A stretch of DNA of 64,000 nt from Evernia prunastri (taxonomy: Eukaryota > Ascomycota > Lecanoromycetes > Lecanorales > Parmeliaceae), in assembly GCA_003184365.1 (NCBI GenBank), contig NKYR01000042.1, forward strand, positions 124,001-188,000, read 5' to 3'. The translations under genes were made by a program, and so were the position numbers. Under the pieces are notes generated by a model. That model had not been told where the DNA came from and did not search any database. It saw only the letters and a program-made list of their open reading frames with translations. Each line of letters opens with the position of its first letter. The first letter of the stretch is position 1. Shown here one piece after another: positions 11,308 to 20,428 of the stretch.

Positions 11308-11876
11308 CCGACAGCATGGGTTGAAGAAGGGAAGTCCGAGCTAGTGCTCCAATTTTCGCTCTCAATGACTGAGTCACAACTTGGTTTTGCTTCTGTTTCG
11401 TTTGAGAAGACTCTCCTTGTCTCGGTGGTGAGGAAACCGAGGCCATATCACTTGACACATCTCGCCTCCGTCGGCTCTAATACTTCGGGACAGTATTCCC
11501 TGATGGAAACATCCATGATAGAAGCCATAATAATTGGCGCGCCGCACACTGAATCTACCATCATTGTACGGCGTCCGAGGGTCTGTCCATTAGGCTCCTG
11601 CGCCACTGCGCATATCGCGTCATGAGCCGAAATAACTGCGCCTCGAGCGGATGTACCTCTCAAATTGAGACTTCATACGACCGTCACAGGTAGTAGATGT
11701 TGTGTAATGTTCATGCTAGCTAAGTATATGTGGAAAGAGCCATATATGCTGCTATTTTTATTGGGGCGCCTAACCCCCCCCCCTCCCCCCAACAACAAAC
11801 GAGTACATTAACCACCACTTCGCAACCGCAAGGATTCCACACCTCTGATACCTTTCAATGATTCTTCGATCGAAAC
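11308..11876. other. Intergenic
   Basis: No gene seen. A C-rich run lies at about 11773-11790. An out-of-frame ATG at 11858 opens a 19-codon frame to 11914 that overlaps the start codon at 11877 and could act as an upstream ORF. Confidence 0.45.
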
Positions 11877-12736
11877 ATGGCATTTCCCGACCCCGGTTTC
11901 GAAGACCACTATGATTGTGATGAGTGGTTTGCAGAGAGGCCAATGGAGCCCGCCGACTGCCTGAACATGTTGCCCCTAGGCACGGAACCCGTTTGGTTCA
12001 AGAACAACCCACATGAAGGCGACCCGTATGGGCTGCCATCCGATGTCCCATATGATTCGTAGTTGATCCTTTCGACGGTTGATGTCCTCGCAAGAAAAAA
12101 AGTTACTCACAAGCGGGTCTTCTCAGGGAACCTGCAACATGCGATTCCAACCAGCAGGCCCAGCTGCCGAACGACTCGATATCGTTCCTTTCGTACCGAA
12201 CGATATGCGTAAAATGGCCGGCTTTGTCTACGAAACATGTATCGAAAGCACGGAACCGGATATCAAACCAGGAACCCAGGGCGGCTGGGTCAGCAAAGGA
12301 TTTTCAGATACGACAGACTATTTGACGCACTCTGATGCGGACATTGCCGGATTTTTCCTCGAATGGCGTGAGTACTGCTTTCCGAGAGACCTGCATATGA
12401 CTTTCAAGTATTGGACTGACTCGAGAGAATCGAAGCTCTGAATACCTCTTTTTTCACCCTTATGAGAACGATATTCTAGTCAGTATTCTTATCGCTACGG
12501 ACGTTGCCAAAGAAGGGAGCTACGCGAAACAGGAACCTGGACTGCGTTACGAGTACGTGAGTAGGGCGACAGAGCATATGCGCCGAGATGGATCAGATAA
12601 AAATTGGTGGGACTACTGGCCGCCCGAGCCAGCCTTGTCTCTGGTCAACGCCACCTCTCCCTCTATCTGCAGAGGGAAGCAATCAGACTTACACCTGGGA
12701 GGTAGCAATTGTACCCAGCTGCTGCAGATAGGATAA
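11877..12736 (+). CDS. Hypothetical cysteine-containing protein, three exons
   Basis: The model is exons 11877-12058, 12114-12367 and 12480-12736, 230 residues, all phases agreeing; the second intron has a perfect GTGAGT donor. The N-terminal half contains spaced cysteines (YDCDEWF, ADCLNM, GTCNMRF, YETCIE) and a GGWVSKGF motif. This pattern recalls small fungal proteins with a conserved Cys and GGW segment, function unknown. No signal peptide is visible on the first exon; one could lie on an unrecognised upstream exon. The third exon is the least certain part. The gene converges on the monooxygenase with only about 50 bp between the stop codons. Confidence 0.5.
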
Positions 12737-12789
12737 CGCAACCACAAATCAATTCTTACAGATTTCCGTCGATTGCATCTCTTAGCATT

Positions 12790-14232
12790 TTACTCGTGGC
12801 TGAACATCACCCTCTTCGAGATCAAGGGACTCTGATCCGTGATCTTTTTGTAATCATGCGCGTCCAAACACGCGCGACGGCTGTTCAGGACTGCAGGGGC
12901 AGTGCGATCAATCATCTCGTACTCGTAAGCATCGACTGCTTTTCTGAGCGATTGCGGATTTACAATCTGAGATGCTGGTGGTTGCTCAAGGACGGGTAAG
13001 ATGTTGGAAAGAAGGACCGAAATGTCGCTTATGCCATGATTGGCCCCTTCGCCTCTGACTGCATTCCATCCTTAGCTATACGTCAAGATTTGGGAGAGGG
13101 AAGAAATTTAGAAATTTAGAAAAAAGGGGAGGAGAAACAGAACCTACACATCGTCATCGCGTGAGCTGCATCGCCCACCATCATCACTCTCCCATGCATG
13201 TTGTCCCACATATTGTGCCTCGGAACAAAATCCTCAAGTCTAACAGCCTGCACCGCGGTCCCTTCCGGTATCTGCATTACACACTCCCGAAAAGGCTCTG
13301 CCCAACCATCCGCAATCCTTTTCATCAGCGCCAATCTCTCCTTCGCGTCCGGTGGCATATCCGACGGCCTTTCAATACCCAAAAATCCGTTTCTGTAAGG
13401 CCAACCAACCATAATCTGACATTCAAACGTGTCCGGATTCTCTTTGCGTGAGTTGTTAGACGGTGTGTCGAGAAAAAAAAACCACATGAACACATCAGAC
13501 TGTGGGTCCCCACCCTGGAAGAATAGGGGATCCAGAGCGCGCATTTTCAATGCAAAGCTAGCCGGATAGATCGTACGGGTGCCGAGGAATCGGACGGGGA
13601 GCTCTTGGTTGGCAGCGAGGGGAGGATCGTGGCTCAGGAGATTGGCGCGGACGCGGGAGTGAAGGCCATCGGCTCCTACGAGAAGGGTGCCAGTTGCGGA
13701 AGAGCAGTCGGAGAAGTGGGCTGTGATTGTGGATTCGGTGTCGTTTGTTGAGAAGGAGGTGAGGGCTTTAGCCCACTGTCATCTATGAGAGCCGCCAGTA
13801 TACGGAGAACATATGACTCACTTGAACATCCAGTCCCTCTAAGAGAAGCGCTCTCAGTCTCTCTCGGGAGACCCGGATTCGCTTAGCAGGAGGGACCTTC
13901 CACCTCGCCTCTCCACTTCTCAGATCGAAGAATAAAAAGTTCCCATTCTCACCTCTCTTGCTAGCTTCCGGGTCGACGTAAGCCTCCGGGAACCTGTCCA
14001 CAATGTGTTGGGGAAGCAAAGCGATCAGTGTATCCAGAGCCCAATGGATCGTAAGGCCCCATCCATGTCCGCGTGCCGAGACTGATGGGTCCCTCTCAAA
14101 TATTGAAAACGCAACGTCATGCCTTTTGAGCGCTTGGCCCAGGACGAGCCCCGTGATGCCGGCGCCGATTATGAGGACTTGAGGTCGGGCTTCGGCCGGT
14201 TTCGGGGGTGGTGTTTGGCTCAACGGAGACAT
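12790..14232 (-). CDS. FAD-dependent aromatic monooxygenase (salicylate hydroxylase-like)
   Basis: Three exons (14232-13822, 13775-13148, 13058-12790) give 435 residues with consistent phases. The dinucleotide-binding motif VLIIGAGITGLVLG is near the N-terminus, the GADGLHSRVR (DG) motif is central, and the MMVGDAAHAMT (GD) motif is followed after the second intron by FRGEGANHGISD. Together these define the group A flavoprotein hydroxylases (FAD_binding_3), which use NAD(P)H and O2 to hydroxylate aromatic or other ring substrates in the cytosol. The start is the Met just before SPLSQTPPPKPAEARPQ; an upstream in-frame Met would add 25 residues. The gene is divergent from the MFS transporter over a 426-bp shared promoter, suggesting uptake and oxidation of one substrate. 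The substrate is not deducible. Confidence 0.88.
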
Positions 14233-14658
14233 CGAATGGCACTCTCTCGCGAGCCACAATGACACTACAAAGATCTCTTGGAGGAGACGTGTGTACGAAT
14301 AGATCAAGCCTAGTAGAGGTCCGTGGGGGCGCCTTAGCTAAAGTATAACAGCAGACATCGACTTGTACGCCGTCGCTGTTGGGGCGCTTGGCGAGGAGCG
14401 AAGGATTCCGGCGTCACCCTTGACGGATAGCGCGCTGGCACTGTCCTAGTCAATCTAGCTGGAACTCTAGTATTGGGCAAGGCTGTTCATAGGCCAGCCC
14501 AACCGCGGTTTCTGCAAGGAGTCATAAAGCCGCATCCTGCGGATTGATTTCCAACCACATCTCAATGGGCGGTCAACCCAGTCTTTCTACCATTTCCCCC
14601 ATCGTGCTTATGTTATCGTGCGGTTCCGCAGAAGCAGTGTGGATTTTGGTGGGAAACC
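14233..14658. promoter_or_regulatory. Shared divergent promoter of monooxygenase and transporter
   Basis: The 426 bp between the two start codons holds three palindromes built from CGG half-sites: AACCGCGGTT at 14501-14510, CCGCATCCTGCGG at 14530-14542 and TGCGGTTCCGCA at 14619-14630. The last two share the pentamer CCGCA/TGCGG in opposite arrangements. CGG inverted or everted repeats are the usual targets of Zn2Cys6 regulators. Joint regulation of both genes is inferred. Confidence 0.55.
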
Positions 14659-16397
14659 ATGGACGAGAAACCTGAGATCGTGACAGTTGCCAGAGCCGAG
14701 CCTTTTCAATATGATACCGCCGGTCAGACTGTGCAGGATCTCGACCAGGCCTTTTGGTTTGTTCAAGAAACGACTGTTGGAAATAATGCGTATACAACTT
14801 CAGCAAGCGAGTTGAAGGCTCTCCGACGTAAGATTGATTGGCACATCGTGCCTATTATGTTCTGCTGCTACACGATGCAATTCATCGACAAAGTCCTGCT
14901 CAACGTAAGTCATTACGTCTTTCGCTGTCATGTAGCGGAGGACTGACGAGGGAACAGTATGCCGCAGTCATGGGTCTGAACAAAGATCTGAAATTAACAG
15001 GCAACGACTTCACAAATGCTGCCACCGCCTTCTTCATCGCCTACCTAGTCGCCGAAGTCCCCAATGGTATTCGACTCCATTCCCCCATCCCTTCATCTTC
15101 CAACCTGCAATTGTATCCTAACACATTCGCAAAGCCTTCGCCCTCCAGAAAGTCCCTGCCGCAAAGTGGCTCTCCGCCAATGTCATCCTCTGGGGTATTG
15201 CAACCGCCTGCACCGCTACGACCCACGACTACTGCACCCTTCTCACCGCGCGCATCTTCCTCGGCATCTTCGAAGCCTCCATTGCACCTTCGCTGATGCT
15301 GATCAGTAGCCGGTGGTACACGAAGTCCGAACAAGCGCCACGCTTCACCGCCTGGTACGGCGGGCTCGGACTGGGACAGATCGTTGGTGGCGTGCTGTCG
15401 TATGCGTTCCAGCAGGTGAGGCGGGAGGGAGGACTTGAGGGATGGCGAATCATGTTTGTGGTCTTGGGGGTTGTGACGGTATTGATCGGTGTAGTCACGG
15501 GAGTATGGTTGCCGGATACGCCGATGCAGGCGCGGTTCTTGAGTGAGATGGAGAAGGTGGTCTTGTTAAGGCATGTGGCGTTGAACAGGACTGGGATTCG
15601 GAATAGGGGGTTCAAGGCTAGACAAGTGCTTGAAGTCGTGTTTGATGCACAAATCTGGCTTATGACGGTGCTGACCATACTGGTATGCGTTATCAGTTTC
15701 CGAAACCATCTCAGGGCTAATCCGCACTGTGAATTAGATCTCCATCTCAAGCGGCATAGTAACAACATACTCCGCCACCCTCATCAAAAACTTCGGCTTC
15801 TCCTCCCCTCAAGCCGCCCTACTCAACACCCCTTCCGGTCTTGTCTCCCTCGCCAGTACCTTGGTCGTCGGCTACGGTATCCGCCACACATCCCACCGCT
15901 GGGCTTGGGTCGCTCTCTGCTGCATACCCGGTGTCCTCGGCGGCGGACTCCTCTCCTTTGCTACGCACAACCGCGCCGCGCAGCTCGCAGGCATCTATCT
16001 CGTCAACACCATCACTGCCACGTTGGCTATTATATACCAGTGGACAGCATCAAACGTAGCGGGACAGACGAAGAGAGTTGTTGCCGTTGCGCTTATTGCA
16101 GGTAGTTTCAGCGTGGGCAATATCATTGGTCCGCAGACTTTTCAGGCCAAGGACGCGCCGGGTTATCTCCCAGCCAAGATCGTGGTCTTGGCGACGCAGG
16201 CTGCAGCGGCGGGAGTTGCTGCTGCGATGTTCTTGTATTATGTGTGGGCTAACAGGCGTAAGGATAAGGCTGTGCTTTCTGGTGCCGCGGTGGCGGTAGA
16301 GGACCAGAGTGAGCCGAGGCACTTTCAAGGGACGGAACAACAGTTATGGGAGGATCTCACTGATACAGAGAATGACCTGTTTAGGTATGTGTACTAA
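14659..16397 (+). CDS. MFS transporter, Dal5/anion:cation symporter type
   Basis: Four exons (14659-14904, 14958-15066, 15135-15682, 15738-16397) give 520 residues with agreeing phases. After a hydrophilic N-terminus come LRRKIDWHIVPIMFCCYTMQFIDK, LSANVILWGIATACTAT, LLTARIFLGIFEASIAPSLM and ISSRWYTKSEQAPRFTAWYG, the signature order of the Dal5/allantoate permease (ACS) family. A loop containing WLPDTPMQARFLSEMEK follows, then the second six-helix half with ASNVAGQTKR and GNIIGPQTF. These plasma-membrane proton symporters carry organic anions, vitamins, ureides or dipeptides. Pairing with the monooxygenase suggests uptake of its aromatic or carboxylate substrate. Confidence 0.9.
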
Positions 16398-17165
16398 GGG
16401 TATGTAAGTAAGTAGGATCTAGAGGATACGAGAAAAGGTTGGCCGCACTGCAAAATGTTTCAAGCCTGGACCTTTTGTTTCAAAATCGCCTTATTTGAGG
16501 ATTGGCCAGGCTGCGGCTAAGCTAAATTTGGGGTTCTGGTAACTCATCTCCGTTCTGCTTCTCATTTCTGCAAAATCTCTTATTCTGACACCTGAGGGGT
16601 CTCTTCTCCAGCAAGCAGCCTCTCGTTTGTCCAGGAAGCCAACACTGGCGAGTCGTGTCTTCTGAAAATACCTAGCAAGTATCCTTCCATACGATTAGGA
16701 AATTCGAACATACCAATTTGAGAATCAAAACACGAGGCCCAGCGGTACGCCTCTCGAAATATACAAGTAAAGAGCAAATCCGTGCTGCAAGTTTCAAATT
16801 GATGTCACCGCTACGATGACAGAATGGATGAAGCTCGCGACGGCGCGCTGAATTTGACTACTGGCATACAGCTCTTTGTCCAAAGCACACTGCTTCGTTA
16901 GTTGGGAACAATGAGCGACTCGAAGCGCGGTGGATGGGAAACACAGAGGCCGAAAGCACAAAGACAATCGCATTGTGTAACAACACATGGGAAGCCGCAC
17001 AACACTACATTCACAAGCCACCACAACACCTCCTCTCAAGCTCCATTTTTAAATCACTTAACACCCCAACACCGACCGACTCTCCCAACCCAACTCAATC
17101 TCCCTAAACCCCATTCCCGACACCCACTCCCATCCCACACCACCCCATCCCAATCCACAACAACA
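16398..17165. other. Intergenic, promoter of the small Met-Gly protein
   Basis: No gene seen. The last 150 bases are very C-rich and purine-poor on the plus strand, like many fungal core promoters and 5' UTRs, and lead directly to the ATG at 17166. Confidence 0.5.
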
Positions 17166-17435
17166 ATGGGCTGCGCCCAATCCCGCCCCTCAGCAACCTA
17201 CTACGACGAGTATTTCAAATCCGTCAAGGCCCCCCAGACCCGCCACCGCAGTCATCGCATCGTGAATGTGGACAGATATAAACCTGGACCCGAGTATCGG
17301 GAACATCGCCAGTGGTACGAACAGAATGTCATGGCGGATAGGTACCAGGATGCGTATGACCAGTTGACGGCGAGAAGCAAGTTTTCAAGGGCCCATGGGT
17401 TGCAGGAGTATTACGAGGATAGAGGGTGGAGTTGA
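17166..17435 (+). CDS. Small N-terminally acylated protein candidate (MGC start)
   Basis: A single exon of 89 residues starting MGCAQSRPSA. Gly2 with a small residue at position 6 fits N-myristoyltransferase, and the adjacent Cys3 is the usual palmitoylation site, so attachment to the plasma or an internal membrane is likely. The rest is hydrophilic and rich in Tyr, Arg and Asp (YYDEYFKSV, RIVNVDRYKPGPEYREHRQWYEQNVMADRYQ given here as two pieces) with no known domain. Clean C-rich 5' leader and good codon use support a real gene. The upstream ATG at 16910 is in frame but would bury the acylation motif, so I prefer 17166. Confidence 0.65.
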   Translation: MGCAQSRPSATYYDEYFKSVKAPQTRHRSHRIVNVDRYKPGPEYREHRQWYEQNVMADRYQDAYDQLTARSKFSRAHGLQEYYEDRGWS

Positions 17436-19367
17436 GGTTGGGTTTGGGTTGGGGGGGTTGGATATGTTGATAGATGCGCTGGACGCTTCGAATGAGGCTG
17501 TCGGTAGGCTATGTGGATTTTGCCTTTCTTTGCAAGCAAGGGCTGGACTATTGTTTGGGACTCAGGGAGTCCCACTTCGGTGATCCCTGAGCAAATTTGT
17601 TGTATCCATTATAAACTATTGACCTCTCCTAATTATACCTTTTATCATTCTTCACCCCCTTCATCCCCGCCTCTTTCTCCCTAGCTATACTATCCCATTC
17701 GCCATTCTAGATACAAACTAAGGGTGTTGGCAACAATATCCACAGTCACAAAGCCTTCATAGGCAAGACCAAGCGGCTCTCCAGGTGAGGAGACTTCAAC
17801 TCGGTGTTCGCCATCACGAACCGTAACCTTCCGCTGCCGCATCCAATCTTACTCCTGGCTTCCCTTCTCACATATTTTTTTATTTTAGAGACTGGCAAAG
17901 GCTACACCCGTAGACCATGTTCGTAGAGGACTCGAACCCCTCCTTCTTTGTCTTTACGCAGTTTTAGCATACTGCCGCGCAATAATATTGTACGATCGTT
18001 AAGTGATCTGACTGATGATCTATTCCTCTTACGAGTCGAAGTAACGAACGAGATGAACGATACAATAGATATAGCCTTGGAAGGTCTTTTACAAAGGATT
18101 ATCCCCGTGATATCCTGCCTCAAATAGGGAGATTGACTATCGAGTGCCATGCTCAGCACAACCCCTAGCTCTATTCAAGATCTTTTGGCCCTCTGAATCT
18201 CGATTCTATTGTAATCATCACTACGAGCTCATACATTAGAACCGTATGTAGATCTCTTGGCTCTCCTAACAAGTAGAAGGTTCGTAGCCAGCACCGCGTA
18301 CAGATGGATCTCATTGCTGACCGGCTTCCCTTCTCTAGCAACTCCATACAGACCAGCATTCGAGCTGAACTGTCGTCCGAGTCTTACTGATTGGGACAGT
18401 CGTACGCACGTTCAAGAACACCTTCCACTGATGAAGGCTTCGGTCTCCTTATCGTGATCTTTCCGAAATATCCGAGCGCAGTCGACATCCTCGACCAGAT
18501 GCAGAACAGAGAAGACAAGGACCGCTTCCTATTACCCCAACGTCTTCTTTGTCCTGCCAAATCGCGCAATCTAGACAATATCCTTTGTCTCATGTCCTGG
18601 CGCAAGAACATCATAATCCGCCATGTCATCTACGCAAAGCCAGCCGTAACACTCGATTATGAGACTACATTTTCAAATCATCAGCTGCAAGTATTCTATT
18701 CGCTTACGGATGACAGTCACGCTACCGAAGCATTGTCTCTGGGTTCGCTTCTTGTTGAATTGTGGTGAATTTCCTCAAAGATGGATTTTGGTAGCGCGCC
18801 CTGGAACACAACATGGGGGCCACGACAGGACATGAGATAAACACAGTCGTCTCAGAGCTTCACGTAAACCAATGAATCAGAACACAAAAGCAGATTCTTT
18901 GACACCCTCTTCCTTCTATCTGCGAATCGAACCCCAGTGCGAGTGCCTCAAAGAAAAACCACAACGGGTAGGTGTCAGCCATCCAAAATGCTATGACAAA
19001 GAAGATCACCACCCTTTATCTCAAGGTCCCACGACAACAGCATCTCCGTGTGGACAGCATCTACTCGTCGGTTCCATACATTGCCGGTTGAAGCAACAGC
19101 AGCGATGCGCGCTAGCTATTCTTCGCTCTACCAACACCTCAAGCCTAGCTTTGCTGAGAGTAACCGCAGAAAATACAATGAGATGTACGAGTTGAGCCCC
19201 CAGCTCTCACCCCTCATCTCCACAACACTATCTTTGTCTTCTTTCTCTTTCTTCATCCCTATATCTTCCTTCTCACTACCACGCTGTTCTCCATCATCAG
19301 TCCATCGTCAGTCTATCAACCGACCAAATATTCATCAACCGCGAACAACCGCGAACAGCAAACCAAA
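17436..19367. other. Gene-poor 1.9 kb stretch
   Basis: No gene is supported. Between about 17900 and 18770 both strands have short open frames with a protein-like flavour but no motif, which suggests decayed coding or transposon sequence. A T-arm-like segment (GGTTCGAGTCC on the minus strand near 17933) lacks a matching acceptor stem, so it is not a tRNA. The right end is C/T-rich leader for the gene at 19368. Confidence 0.45.
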
Positions 19368-20126
19368 ATGGGTACAACCCTCTCCCACCCCACCCTCTGC
19401 TCCTGCCTCCCCCACAGCATCTACATAGGCGACTACCCTCCCGACGAAGACCCCCTCCCCGCCCGTGCCGCCACCCAACAGCGCCAGCGTCGACCCACCC
19501 CCTTACAGCTCGAATACACGACCCCACACGGGCCGCATTGCACTGACCGCCACTATAGACACCAAATCGCTCAAATTCCAGCACGTCGCCGCCGTCATGA
19601 TGGGTCGTTACGATCGGAGGGTGAGCGCGAGGACGAATGGGATGAATGGGATAGGCGCGAGGAGGAGATTTTCCTCCGGAGGGCGCGGGACCGAGAACAC
19701 GATTGTGGGAGGGATGTAGAACGATGGCGGCGGGAGGGATGGGAAAGAGAGGTAGACGGACGTGGAGAATGGGTTGAGAGTGAGGATTGGGGGCGTGGGT
19801 TGGGGGATGGAGAGGGGGTGGGAGATGGGTATGAGTATGGGTATGAAGACGAGCAGGAGCAGGAGCACGCCCACGCCCACGATGATTCCCGAAGGTCCCC
19901 CTCTTCATCCCAGGCTCACGCCCACGCCCACGCCCACTCTCACGCCACCGACCTCGTACAACTCGAGCGACATGTTCCTGGAAATCGGAGTCAGCATGGG
20001 AATGGGAATGGGAATGGGGAAGGGCGTGCGCATGGGGATCAGAACAATGATGGAGAGGAAGATCCGCCGAGTTATGAGGAGAGTTTTTTCGATGCAGTGG
20101 TGATTGGGTTGGATGAGGGTGCGTAG
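19368..20126 (+). CDS. Charged low-complexity protein with Met-Gly start and PPSY motif
   Basis: A single open frame of 252 residues starting MGTTLSHP, which fits the myristoylation consensus (Gly2, Ser6). The middle is very rich in Arg, Glu, Asp and Trp. Two stretches of alternating His-Ala (AHAHAHD, then AHAHAHAHSHA) come from CACGCC repeats, and a GNGNGNG stretch from GGGAAT repeats. The C-terminus carries DPPSYEES, a PY motif of the kind bound by WW domains of Rsp5/Nedd4-type ubiquitin ligases. Other frames and the opposite strand are also open here because of base composition, so the call rests on the full-length frame, the start context and the C-terminal motif. Another frame contains its own PPPY, so a frame error or an intron is possible. 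Confidence 0.5.
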   Translation: MGTTLSHPTLCSCLPHSIYIGDYPPDEDPLPARAATQQRQRRPTPLQLEYTTPHGPHCTDRHYRHQIAQIPARRRRHDGSLRSEGEREDEWDEWDRREEEIFLRRARDREHDCGRDVERWRREGWEREVDGRGEWVESEDWGRGLGDGEGVGDGYEYGYEDEQEQEHAHAHDDSRRSPSSSQAHAHAHAHSHATDLVQLERHVPGNRSQHGNGNGNGEGRAHGDQNNDGEEDPPSYEESFFDAVVIGLDEGA

Positions 20127-20428
20127 AGTGTGTGAGTATAATGTGTGGGGGAGGGAGTTTTTGAAGGATTGGGGTAATGGGCGGAGGGTGTGGAGATGGA
20201 ATGAAATTTCGAGAGGAGAAAAAAAAAACATTTGCAGAGAGGTAGAGGAGGATGCGAGTATCATGCGATGGATTCTTCAGTAGCGGTACAGACCGAAATA
20301 AAGGAGGGAAAGTGGCCATGTCGAAGCCAGCACTAGCATACAGATAGGGACGACACCCAAAAGACTTTACAAAAAGGAGCAAGCATTAAGCGTACAAAGC
20401 AACAAAGCAACGGCCCAACTGCATTATC
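20127..20428. other. Intergenic between convergent genes
   Basis: About 300 bp between the stop of the PPSY protein and the stop of the sedolisin gene. It contains an A9 run near 20220; no gene. Confidence 0.5.

Noticed and set aside
17900..18000. tRNA-like T-arm (GGTTCGAGTCC) on the minus strand
   Set aside because: No matching acceptor stem or anticodon arm at the right distance; no intact cloverleaf.
19297..20382. 361-codon minus-strand frame rich in His, Pro and Arg
   Set aside because: Low-complexity mirror of the plus-strand repeats; no start context, intron or motif. The plus frame with PPSY is preferred.
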